A stretch of DNA of 64,000 nucleotides from an uncultured bacterium (GTDB lineage: Bacteria > Cyanobacteriota > Vampirovibrionia > Gastranaerophilales > Gastranaerophilaceae). The translations under genes and the position numbers were made by a program. Below are positions 17,567-25,734 of the stretch, in pieces. Where the stretch lies: contig CASFGO010000027.1 in assembly GCA_949294335.1 (NCBI GenBank), positions 1 through 64,000 of the forward strand, given 5' to 3'. Below the pieces are notes generated by a model. It had not been told where the DNA came from. It was given only the letters and a program-made list of their open reading frames with translations, and searched no databases. The stretch's first letter is position 1. Each line of letters begins with the position of its first letter.

Positions 17567-19306
17567 TTATTCACTTAATAGTTTATCGGCTAATGGAGAT
17601 TCAACTTTACCATTCAATGTTTTAGATACTCGTTTAATATTTTCTGCCATAACATCCATTTGGTTTGTCCAAATGAAGTTATCTAATACATATTTTTCAC
17701 CTTTAGAAAAATCTCCATCTATTTGTATTCTTATTATTTCTTCTAACATTTTTCTTGCAGTAGGTATCATTTTTTCAATATTTACAGTTAAAACACCGTT
17801 CATATCAATTGAAATTGCACCTTCTTTTAAGAAATAGTAATTTTGCATAACAGAACGTACCCTATGAGCTTGAGATAATGTTGGCTTTGACTTAAGCATA
17901 TTATCAGCTGCATAAGTTACTATTATTTGATCTCTTTCTTCTTTAGTATACATTCCATTTTCAACAAGAACATCTAACATTGCAAGAGATGTCATATCAG
18001 CTTTATTCTCTTCAATAATTGATTTATATTTTCCTAATGCTTCAGTTCCAGAATTTGGGCCTAAAGAATGCGCATTTTCATGACCGATTGTAAACCAATG
18101 ATCAGCTTCATCATTATAATATTTATGTTGCTCTTTATTTAAAATAGCATCAAGTCTATCTTGCATTTTTTTCTTAGCATCTTCACTTGTTATTAATCTA
18201 ATTTGACGATGATAAACATTTCTCCTTCCGCCACCTATTGAAATTGATAATTTATCATCATTTGGCAAGTTTTCAGCTAATGTAATTCCTGCTCTGAAAG
18301 CACCTACATCTCCTGATACCATTACTAAATCTGCATCAACCATAGTTTGTTTTGATTCTTTATCTGCAGAAATGTTTTGAACATATTCATCATTAAACGG
18401 CATATTTTTTGCCATAACAGGTAGAAACTCTTTTACCTTTAAAATTGCTTCAGTCCCTTTTTTATTTATAATACCAACTCTTCCGCCAAGAAAATCTTTA
18501 GCAACAGGAGTGATACCGTTTTCATCTAATAATGCTTTTAATTTTTCATTTTCGATAACTGTTTCAGTCATTTCATCAGAATAATTCTCCCTTGTTATTG
18601 TAAATTCTAACGGAGTATCCTGAAGAGTAGCCCATTTTTTATCAGCATAAGCATCAAGCATAGGATCAGCTGTTCTTAATGCCTTTGCTTGAAGTTTTAA
18701 ATATTCATTAAAATCAGAATTAGTAGAAACCTCACTAGCTTTTTCAATATAATCTGCCATTAAAGAGAAATCCTCTATAAATTTATCGATATAATCAGTA
18801 GCTTTTAATTCATCTCCCGCTCTTTCTACTACTGATCTTTGATTTAATATAGTTTTTACTTCTTCTACTTTACCTTCTTTTAACATTTTTATTAAAATTT
18901 TGTGGAATTCTTCAACAGTTAAATCCTCAGGATAAATACCTTTACCAGGCATTTCATGAACATCTTTAGCTAGCTCAATTATATTTGATTCTCTATCAAT
19001 TGCACATAACCCTTTTTGAGCATCATATAAGATTTTTGTTAATTCAGCTTGTTTATTTCCTTTAGATATTTCTTCATTCAAAAACTCTTCAAATGGTAAA
19101 TTATGACAACTATCTAGTTGTTTATTAATTTTTTCTAAAACATCTCCTGCTTTTACCAAATACTTTAATGCCTCTTTATCGCCACTTGCAAGCGATGTAT
19201 ATTCTTCAGAATCAACATTTAACATTTTCTTTGTAGTTAAATAATCTTTATGCGTACGCTTTTCTAATTCTTCCATTGAAAGATTTAATTCATATTGCTT
19301 TTCCAT
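17567..19306 (-). CDS. M49-like zinc metallopeptidase (dipeptidyl-peptidase III superfamily)
   Basis: A 579-residue protein with an HExxH-type site at residues 409-413 (HENAH) and a second-helix motif EENKAD at 432-437. This pairing resembles the HExxxH/EExxAD arrangement of the M49 dipeptidyl-peptidase III group, although M49 enzymes usually have HELLGH with one more residue between the two His. The long helical N-terminal region (repeated Glu/Lys helices) also fits M49. There is no signal peptide, so a cytosolic exopeptidase is likely. The ATG at 19306 with an AAGGGAG Shine-Dalgarno is used; the frame extends to a GTG at 19324, but that overlaps the Shine-Dalgarno. Family assignment is by motif only. 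Confidence 0.7.
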   Translation of the reverse strand: MEKQYELNLSMEELEKRTHKDYLTTKKMLNVDSEEYTSLASGDKEALKYLVKAGDVLEKINKQLDSCHNLPFEEFLNEEISKGNKQAELTKILYDAQKGLCAIDRESNIIELAKDVHEMPGKGIYPEDLTVEEFHKILIKMLKEGKVEEVKTILNQRSVVERAGDELKATDYIDKFIEDFSLMADYIEKASEVSTNSDFNEYLKLQAKALRTADPMLDAYADKKWATLQDTPLEFTITRENYSDEMTETVIENEKLKALLDENGITPVAKDFLGGRVGIINKKGTEAILKVKEFLPVMAKNMPFNDEYVQNISADKESKQTMVDADLVMVSGDVGAFRAGITLAENLPNDDKLSISIGGGRRNVYHRQIRLITSEDAKKKMQDRLDAILNKEQHKYYNDEADHWFTIGHENAHSLGPNSGTEALGKYKSIIEENKADMTSLAMLDVLVENGMYTKEERDQIIVTYAADNMLKSKPTLSQAHRVRSVMQNYYFLKEGAISIDMNGVLTVNIEKMIPTARKMLEEIIRIQIDGDFSKGEKYVLDNFIWTNQMDVMAENIKRVSKTLNGKVESPLADKLLSE

Positions 19307-19437
19307 ATAAAAACTCCCTTTCACAATTATTCCATACTAATATATCATATAATCAGAATTTAAAATAAACTACAACTATAATAACCTTGTATAACTTGAA
19401 TTATTATGATATAATCTTCCCGAAAAGAGGGCGTTTT

Positions 19438-20310
19438 ATGACAAATATAATTATTTATAGCGAAACAAAAGAAAGCAAAATCAAAGATTTGCTTATGGAT
19501 ATAGATGATGTAGATGTAAGAGTAGAATCTCCAGAATTAATGAGAGATTTCGCAACTCTTAACCCATCTCTTATTATTCCTGAAAATGTTTATAACTTAA
19601 ACAATATATTAATGACAACAAAATTCACTTGTCCTATTTTATTTATTGGTGATATTCCGGCAAATACAATTGTTAGAGCGGAAGGATACGACTTTATTAA
19701 AGAACCAGTAGATAAGAAAGAACTAGAAACTCGTGTAAAAGCATTATTAAAAATCAGTTATTATAAAAATCGAATGAATGAAGTAAGTACAACTGATGAA
19801 TTAACAGGTTTACACAACAGAAAATACTTACAAGAACAACTTGAAGCTGAAATATCAAGAGCTAAACGTTATGGTACAAAACTTTCTTGTATATTATTTG
19901 ATTTAGACTATTTTAAAGTTGTTAATGATATGTATGGATATGAATGGGGGGATATTCTTCTTTCTAAAATATCTGGCATGTTAGCTGAAGCCGCAAGAAA
20001 AGAAGATATTGTAACAAGATATGGAGATGAAGAATTTTTAATTATTCTACCTAACACTGTTGAAGATAATGCATTTATCTTCGGCGAAAGATTTAGAAAA
20101 GAAGTTGAAAAATTTGAATTTATCCCTGCAGGAGAAGAAGAAAGACACCAAATTACAATTTCTGGTGGAATATCAACTTTCCCTTGTATGGAAGAAGTTG
20201 CAGAAGATGCAAATACACTCATTAGATATGCTGAACACGCATTATATAATGCGAAAAAGCGTGGGAAAAATAAGATTGTTCAATTCTCGCACATGAACTT
20301 AGAATACTAA
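19438..20310 (+). CDS. receiver-like/GGDEF protein with altered GGDEF signature
   Basis: A 290-residue protein. Residues 1-105 have a receiver-like fold (TNIIIYSE, PCPILFIGD-like strand, FIKEP at 87-90), but the usual phospho-Asp after strand 3 is missing (NPSLIIPEN). Residues 118-288 form a GGDEF domain: TDELTGLHNRKYL, then FDLDYFKVVND with D155/D157. The signature reads GDEEF at 196-200 instead of GGDEF or GGEEF, while an RxxD I-site (RKED, 187-190) stands five residues before it. This suggests a c-di-GMP-binding rather than c-di-GMP-making protein. The frame opens at 19387, but the ATG at 19438 is chosen for its Shine-Dalgarno (AGAGGG) and because it begins the domain. Confidence 0.88.
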   Translation: MTNIIIYSETKESKIKDLLMDIDDVDVRVESPELMRDFATLNPSLIIPENVYNLNNILMTTKFTCPILFIGDIPANTIVRAEGYDFIKEPVDKKELETRVKALLKISYYKNRMNEVSTTDELTGLHNRKYLQEQLEAEISRAKRYGTKLSCILFDLDYFKVVNDMYGYEWGDILLSKISGMLAEAARKEDIVTRYGDEEFLIILPNTVEDNAFIFGERFRKEVEKFEFIPAGEEERHQITISGGISTFPCMEEVAEDANTLIRYAEHALYNAKKRGKNKIVQFSHMNLEY

Positions 20311-20327
20311 TAAATAAATATCAAAAT

Positions 20328-21359
20328 TTAAATTCTTTTAAGAGCAAGCTTGAGTTTATCAAGCTTCTCTTTTTGGGTTCCAATTCCTGTTAAAAGTAGA
20401 GTTGATATATCATTTGTTTTTTCATCTTCAATATTAAAAGAATATAATTTTTCAGATAAATAAAAACCGGAAAAACCTTCTTTCTTTATCAAAAGTTTTG
20501 TAATATCATCTCCACCAAAATCATACTCCGTTAATGATTCTCGTAACTCTATTATATTATTAATCAATTTTGATAATTCTTTTTTACCCCTTGATGAATT
20601 TAAATATCGAATATTCTTCTCAATCGTTAACAATAATGGATATGATGGAGAAGTAGTCGAAATCATATCAAGTTTTAAATCAATATCACAATTAACATGC
20701 AATAGTGCTGTAGGATTTAATCCTCCTGCAGTTTTATGTAATGATTGGACTACAAAATCAGCATATTTTGTTGCAGTTTCCGGCAATTTATCAGAAAACG
20801 GATACAAAGCACCATGGGCCTCATCTACAATTAAATATGCTCCATATTTATCACATAGACCTTTTAAACCTTTTATATCAGAAACATACCCCTCATAACT
20901 TGGAGAAGTAATTAATAAAGCCTTAATCTTAAAATTTTTAAAATATGGTTCTAAATCTTCTGGTTTTACACCTTTTGGGACCCCAAAATTTTCATCATTT
21001 AAAATGTTATAAAAAATAGGATTTGCTCCTGCTAATTTAACAGCATTTAAGTGGCATTTATGAGCATTGGACCACAATAGAATATTATCACAACAGCCTG
21101 ATACAACAGATAAAACTGATGCTAAAATTCCAGAAGTAGAACCATTTGTTAAAAATTTGGTTTGCTTTGTTCCATAAACACTCGCTGCAAATTTTTCAGC
21201 TTTAACTAACATCACTTCAGGATCATGTGTGTCAGTTTCTGAAACATCATATTTATAGAAATGTCTAAATTTATTAAAAATACAAAACCTTTGCGAATGA
21301 GACGGTGTTGTAAATAAATTCATATTAAATTTTGTTTTAATTAACTTATCAAATCCCAT
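20328..21359 (-). CDS. short Orn/Lys/Arg decarboxylase-fold PLP-dependent protein
   Basis: A 343-residue PLP-dependent enzyme of fold type I, in the COG1982 decarboxylase group. It carries TNGSTSG (71-77, phosphate-binding), DEAHGALY (179-186) with the PLP-contacting Asp, and the Schiff-base lysine K209 in SLHKTAGG. Group I decarboxylases of this type usually exceed 450 residues with a separate C-terminal domain; that domain is missing or very short here, so the substrate could be an amino acid or something else. It is the last gene of the FlhB - FlhA - PilZ - membrane protein run, following the preceding gene by two bases. Whether decarboxylation serves the export operon is unknown. Confidence 0.8.
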   Translation of the reverse strand: MGFDKLIKTKFNMNLFTTPSHSQRFCIFNKFRHFYKYDVSETDTHDPEVMLVKAEKFAASVYGTKQTKFLTNGSTSGILASVLSVVSGCCDNILLWSNAHKCHLNAVKLAGANPIFYNILNDENFGVPKGVKPEDLEPYFKNFKIKALLITSPSYEGYVSDIKGLKGLCDKYGAYLIVDEAHGALYPFSDKLPETATKYADFVVQSLHKTAGGLNPTALLHVNCDIDLKLDMISTTSPSYPLLLTIEKNIRYLNSSRGKKELSKLINNIIELRESLTEYDFGGDDITKLLIKKEGFSGFYLSEKLYSFNIEDEKTNDISTLLLTGIGTQKEKLDKLKLALKRI

Positions 21360-21361
21360 AT

Positions 21362-21796
21362 CTATATATCAAGTTTTGATTCTCCTAAATCAAAATCAGC
21401 ATCTTCAAATGTAAAGTTTTCAACTTCTTCTGCATTTTCATCTTCAGACTTTTTAGTAACAATTTTCAACTTTTGCTCTAATTCTTCAGGAGAAATTTTT
21501 GCATTTGCACGAATCAATTCCTCATAAATTAAATCTTTATAATCAATAACAAGCTTTTTTTTAGGATTATCTAAAATTAATCCAGCAAGCCAGCCTAAAG
21601 TCCCTAAAAATAAAATCCCAGGGAAAATATGTCTTAATATATCACTTACAGAATAATAATCAATTGCCCAATGTTTAATTGTTATAATTAATCCAATTAA
21701 TAATACAGTAAAACAAGTAAAAAATAGGCAAAAAAAACGTCTAAAATAACTACTCTTTGTATATATTCGATTTTTAGAAACTTTTCTTTCCATCAT
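21362..21796 (-). CDS. two-helix inner-membrane protein of unknown function
   Basis: A 144-residue protein with a basic N terminus (RKVSKNRIYTKSSYFRR), two hydrophobic helices (about 25-44 and 56-74, FPGILFLGTLGWLAGLIL) and an acidic cytoplasmic tail (KSEDENAEEVENFTFEDADFDLGE). No family is recognised. Its ATG overlaps the end of the PilZ gene by four bases and its stop lies two bases before the PLP-protein gene, so it is co-translated with both. Its place in the flhB - flhA - pilZ run makes a membrane-localised accessory role plausible, nothing more. Confidence 0.75.
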   Translation of the reverse strand: MMERKVSKNRIYTKSSYFRRFFCLFFTCFTVLLIGLIITIKHWAIDYYSVSDILRHIFPGILFLGTLGWLAGLILDNPKKKLVIDYKDLIYEELIRANAKISPEELEQKLKIVTKKSEDENAEEVENFTFEDADFDLGESKLDI

Positions 21797-22383
21797 TTAT
21801 TATCATTTTCCATACTCTTTTTCATACAAAAATGAACTAAAGACATTTTATCAACATTGCTTAGATGTGTAAAACGTCCTGATATAGTATATGTACCATC
21901 ATCACATTTTTCTACACGGATTAATTGATATTTACAATTTACTTCAATTTCATCATTTAACTGTATAGTAACATTATACTCATACTCAATATTAATGTTA
22001 TCGTTTGTTTTAATCTTCATACCACCAGCAGATAAGTCAAGAGTTCTTACATCGTGAATAACACCTTCATGTTCTAATTTTAAATCTTCTAAGAATTTAA
22101 TACGTGTAAATTTACGACGTTGTAAAAATCTATGTTTTTTAGGATTTGCAATTGAAACTTCATTTCCATCTAAATCCTTAATATACGATTCAAAATATAA
22201 ATAACCATTATCAGTTAAAGAATAGAAGTCACAAATATGCTTTTGCATTAAACCTCTAGGGACATATTTTAAACGCATTTTAAAACCTTCCATAGAAACT
22301 TCAGTAATTTTCCCTTTATTAGTATCTTTAAAATCATGTGGAACAATTGTAACAATTTGGTCTTTTTTTAATAATTCACGCAT
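21793..22383 (-). CDS. PilZ-domain c-di-GMP receptor, YcgR-like
   Basis: A 196-residue protein with an N-terminal YcgR-type domain (about 1-85) and a C-terminal PilZ domain. The c-di-GMP-binding residues are present: the RxxxR set in QRRKFTR (R90, R94) and the DxSxxG motif LDLSAGG at 115-121 (D116, S118, G121). In other bacteria, YcgR/FlgZ proteins of this layout bind the flagellar motor and brake it when c-di-GMP rises. It follows flhA by 12 bases and overlaps the next gene by four, which ties c-di-GMP sensing to the export apparatus genes. No motor gene is in this window. Confidence 0.9.
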   Translation of the reverse strand: MRELLKKDQIVTIVPHDFKDTNKGKITEVSMEGFKMRLKYVPRGLMQKHICDFYSLTDNGYLYFESYIKDLDGNEVSIANPKKHRFLQRRKFTRIKFLEDLKLEHEGVIHDVRTLDLSAGGMKIKTNDNINIEYEYNVTIQLNDEIEVNCKYQLIRVEKCDDGTYTISGRFTHLSNVDKMSLVHFCMKKSMENDNK

Positions 22384-22395
22384 ATATTTACCTTT

Positions 22396-24501
22396 CTATT
22401 TCTTAGCTAATTGTACTCTTACAATACCAACAGATTTTGCTTTTGTATTTTGTGTAATTTCATTATACGACATAATTGAAATTTGAGGATATGTTCTTTC
22501 AATTAATCGTCTAAATACCAATCGAATAGGTGATGAACATAATATAACAGGTTGATTTCCTGTTGTAGAAATTGCTTTTTCAAGTTCAGTATTAAGTACA
22601 TCCAATAATTTTCTTGTAAAATCTGGATCCAAAGTTAAATTTTGTCCATCAGGGCTAACCCCTTTAGCAATAGCCGTTTCAACATCAGGGGCCAACGTTA
22701 TTGCTAATAACTCTCCTGTATCAGAAATATTTTGTTTACATATATTACGAGCGAGTGCTTGTCTAACCTGTTCTGTTAAATAATCATGGTTTTTATTAAC
22801 CTTTGCATGTATACTTATTGTTTCTAAGATAGTTTTTAAATCTCTAACAGCAACACGTTCTTTTAATAAATTTTGCATAATTAATTGAACATCAGCAATT
22901 GTTATATCTCTCATAACATCAGAAACATATTCTTCAGATACATCATTCTTAAGATTATTAATAAGCTGTTGAACATCAGCACGAGATAAAATTTCAGCAG
23001 CATTTTTCTTGATAACTTCAGTTAAGTGAGTTGAAACAACAGCAGAAGGGCTAACTACTGTATATCCTGCAAGCTCGGCCTCATCTTTAAATTTTTCTTC
23101 AATCCACAAAGCAGGTAAACCAAAAGCTGGTTCAAGAGCATGAATACCAGTAATACCAATATCTTCTGCAGAACCACCTGCATTCATAGCTAAACTTCTA
23201 TCAGGATAAATTTCTCCAGATTCTAAAGCAACACCCTTTAATTTAATTTGATAAGTATTTGGAGCTAATTGAAGATTATCACGTACTCTTATTGAAGGTA
23301 GAACAATACCTAATTCTAAAGCAGTTTGTCGCCTAATTTGAGCAATTCTTTCTAATAAATCTCCACCCATTTCAATATTTAATAAAGGAACCAACCTGTA
23401 TCCAACTTCAATTTCAATAGTTTCAACATTAAGAAGTTGCATAATACTTTCTCTAGAACCTTTTTTATCTTTCTTAGCTTCAAGTTTCTTTTCTTGTTCT
23501 TGTTTTTGTTCTTGTTCTGCTTTTTCTTGTGTTTCTTCTTTTCTAACTTGTCCTTTTAAATAAGCACCTACACCAGCTAATATTCCTATTGTCATAAATG
23601 GGATTGTTGGCATGCCAGGAACAATACCTAACATCATAAGTAAACCTGATAAAACACCTAAAATTCTTGGATCTGAAAACATTTCATTATCAATATCTTT
23701 TGATAATGATTCATCTTTACCTGTTGCACGAGAAACAATTAAACCTGTCGCTGTTGAAATCAATAATGCAGGAACTTGTGATACCAAACCATCACCAACA
23801 GTTAATATCGTATAAGTAGATAAAGCCGTTGCAGGATCCATTTTTAGCTGTAGCATCCCAATAATTAAACCACCAACAATATTTACAATGGTGATTATAA
23901 TACCCGCAGTAGCATCACCTTTAACGAATTTAGAAGCACCATCCATTGTTCCATAAAAATCTGTTTCTCTTTCTAATTTCCGTCTTCTTTCTTTCGCTTG
24001 TTCTTCATCAATAATACCTGCATTCAAGTCAGCATCAATACTCAATTGTTTACCTGGCATTTTATCTAATGTAAACCTTGCAGATACTTCAGCAACACGA
24101 GTAGCACCACCAGTGATAACCATAAAGTTTATTAATACCAAGATAATGAAAATTACAAAACCAACAACATAATTACCACCAACAACAAATTCCCCGAAGG
24201 CGCTAATAACGTTCCCTGCCTCACCTTGCAAAAGAATTAAACGAGTAGAACTAACGTTTAAACCTAACCTGAACAAAGTAGCAATAAGTAAAACAGTAGG
24301 GAAAGAAGAATAATCAAGTGGCTCTTGAGTATATAAACATACTAAAAGTATTATTACAGCAAGAGAAATATTAACTGTCAATAATATATCTAAGCAAAAT
24401 GGAGGTAATGGAATAATCATCATACAAACGATAACAACCAACCCCACAGCGAGGATGATATCATCATTTTTTAATAATTTTGCTAACTTACTTAAATCCA
24501 A
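22396..24501 (-). CDS. flhA: flagellar/type III export apparatus protein FlhA
   Basis: The large inner-membrane export-gate protein whose cytoplasmic ring docks chaperone-substrate complexes. The 701-residue product has eight hydrophobic helices in its first 320 residues, the FHIPEP-region equivalents (GTMDGASKFVKGDATAGIIIT, TALSTYTILTVGDGLVSQVPALLISTATGLIVSR), a charged Gln/Lys/Glu linker at about 330-355 and the four-subdomain cytoplasmic part. It starts at a TTG (24501), five bases after the stop of flhB copy 2. The FlhA/InvA family serves both flagella and virulence-type injectisomes; the close FlhB partner and YcgR-like neighbour favour the flagellar branch. Confidence 0.95.
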   Translation of the reverse strand: MDLSKLAKLLKNDDIILAVGLVVIVCMMIIPLPPFCLDILLTVNISLAVIILLVCLYTQEPLDYSSFPTVLLIATLFRLGLNVSSTRLILLQGEAGNVISAFGEFVVGGNYVVGFVIFIILVLINFMVITGGATRVAEVSARFTLDKMPGKQLSIDADLNAGIIDEEQAKERRRKLERETDFYGTMDGASKFVKGDATAGIIITIVNIVGGLIIGMLQLKMDPATALSTYTILTVGDGLVSQVPALLISTATGLIVSRATGKDESLSKDIDNEMFSDPRILGVLSGLLMMLGIVPGMPTIPFMTIGILAGVGAYLKGQVRKEETQEKAEQEQKQEQEKKLEAKKDKKGSRESIMQLLNVETIEIEVGYRLVPLLNIEMGGDLLERIAQIRRQTALELGIVLPSIRVRDNLQLAPNTYQIKLKGVALESGEIYPDRSLAMNAGGSAEDIGITGIHALEPAFGLPALWIEEKFKDEAELAGYTVVSPSAVVSTHLTEVIKKNAAEILSRADVQQLINNLKNDVSEEYVSDVMRDITIADVQLIMQNLLKERVAVRDLKTILETISIHAKVNKNHDYLTEQVRQALARNICKQNISDTGELLAITLAPDVETAIAKGVSPDGQNLTLDPDFTRKLLDVLNTELEKAISTTGNQPVILCSSPIRLVFRRLIERTYPQISIMSYNEITQNTKAKSVGIVRVQLAKK

Positions 24502-24506
24502 CTACC

Positions 24507-25586
24507 TTACTTCCCTTTCTTATTATACACGTATGCTAAAATTTCTGCTACAGCAACATACAAATCTGATGGTATTATACCATCAATTGGAACTGTATTG
24601 TATAATGCTCTTGCAATTGGTCTATTTTCTACAATCGGAACATTATTACTTTTTGCAATATCTCTTATCCTAAAAGCAACATAGTCAACTCCTTTTGCAA
24701 TAACCATAGGTGCAGGAGCAACATTTTTATCATATTTAATTGCCACAGCATAATGAGTAGGGTTAGTTACAACCACATCAGCTTTAGGAACATTCGCCAT
24801 CATACGCTGCTTTGACATTTGAATTTGAATAGACTTGATTTTTGATTTAATTTTAGGATCCCCTTCAATATCCTTATATTCATCTTTTACTTCTTGTTTT
24901 GTCATTTTAATAGATTTTTCATATTCCCAATCTTGATACTTTTTATCTAAAAGACCTAATACTATCATTGCTAAACACATGTTTATTAACATTTTTATTA
25001 AAATAGAACAGATAACCCCCAAAGAAGTTGCAGGGTCAGCTCCTAAGATTGCGAATAATTCATCTTTTCTACTATTTGCAGTTGCATAACCACAAGCACC
25101 AACAACAACAATTTTTATAATAGATTTGACAAACTCAACCATTGTTCTTGGTTCAAAAGGATTAAACAATTTTTTTGCATTTTCTAATGCTCTCTTAGGA
25201 GAAATATTGTTAAAATCGAATTTAGCCTTTTGAATTGCAAATACATGACCAACATTCAACCTAACAATTATAACAGCAGAAATAGCAAGAGTAAGTAGAA
25301 AAGGAAGAACAATTCCTGCACACTCTTTTAAATAAGGAGCTAAAATCCCCATAATATTATCTGTGCAAACTGTATCTGGATGAATATTAGTAAATGTAAA
25401 CCGAAGAAGATTCATCATTTTTTCTAACATAAATTTACCTAAAACAGCAAGCAAGGCAACAGAAACAGTAATAACTAAAGCAGCAGATAAATCTCTACTT
25501 TTAGAAATATTACCTCTTTCCCTTTCTTTCTCTCGACGTCGGGTGGTGGCCGACTCGGTCTTTTCTGCAGCTGATTCGTTGCCCAT
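24507..25586 (-). CDS. flhB: FlhB/YscU-type type III export switch protein (copy 2)
   Basis: A 359-residue export-gate switch protein paired directly with flhA. It has the basic start ESATTRRREKERERGNISKSRDLSAAL, four membrane helices, KQEVKDEYKDIEGDP before the cleavage region, and the autocleavage motif NPTH at residues 275-278 (VVVTNPTHYAVAIKYD). Its sequence is clearly different from copy 1 at 12698-13780, so this is an old paralogy rather than a recent duplication. The N terminus (MGNESAAEKTESATTRRR) matches canonical FlhB better than copy 1 does. It is the first gene of the five-gene run that reads through FlhA, PilZ and the PLP protein. Confidence 0.93.
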   Translation of the reverse strand: MGNESAAEKTESATTRRREKERERGNISKSRDLSAALVITVSVALLAVLGKFMLEKMMNLLRFTFTNIHPDTVCTDNIMGILAPYLKECAGIVLPFLLTLAISAVIIVRLNVGHVFAIQKAKFDFNNISPKRALENAKKLFNPFEPRTMVEFVKSIIKIVVVGACGYATANSRKDELFAILGADPATSLGVICSILIKMLINMCLAMIVLGLLDKKYQDWEYEKSIKMTKQEVKDEYKDIEGDPKIKSKIKSIQIQMSKQRMMANVPKADVVVTNPTHYAVAIKYDKNVAPAPMVIAKGVDYVAFRIRDIAKSNNVPIVENRPIARALYNTVPIDGIIPSDLYVAVAEILAYVYNKKGK

Positions 25587-25687
25587 AATTAATTAGACTA
25601 AGCTATATAAAATAGCTTTTAAATCTTCCTCTCATCAAGTTTTGTACGTACATATAAGATAATTTTACCATAATAAGGGTAATAAAA

Positions 25688-25715
25688 AAAGGAGTTAACA
25701 TTTGTTAACTCCTTT
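25688..25715 (-). terminator. intrinsic terminator of metK
   Basis: A 13-bp perfect stem pairs 25688-25700 with 25703-25715 (AAAGGAGTTAACA / TGTTAACTCCTTT). On the minus strand it is followed by a run of U from the A-tract at 25683-25690. It lies about 20 bases beyond the metK stop and so separates metK from the flhB run. Confidence 0.92.
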
Positions 25716-25734
25716 AAAATTATAAAAATGTTTA

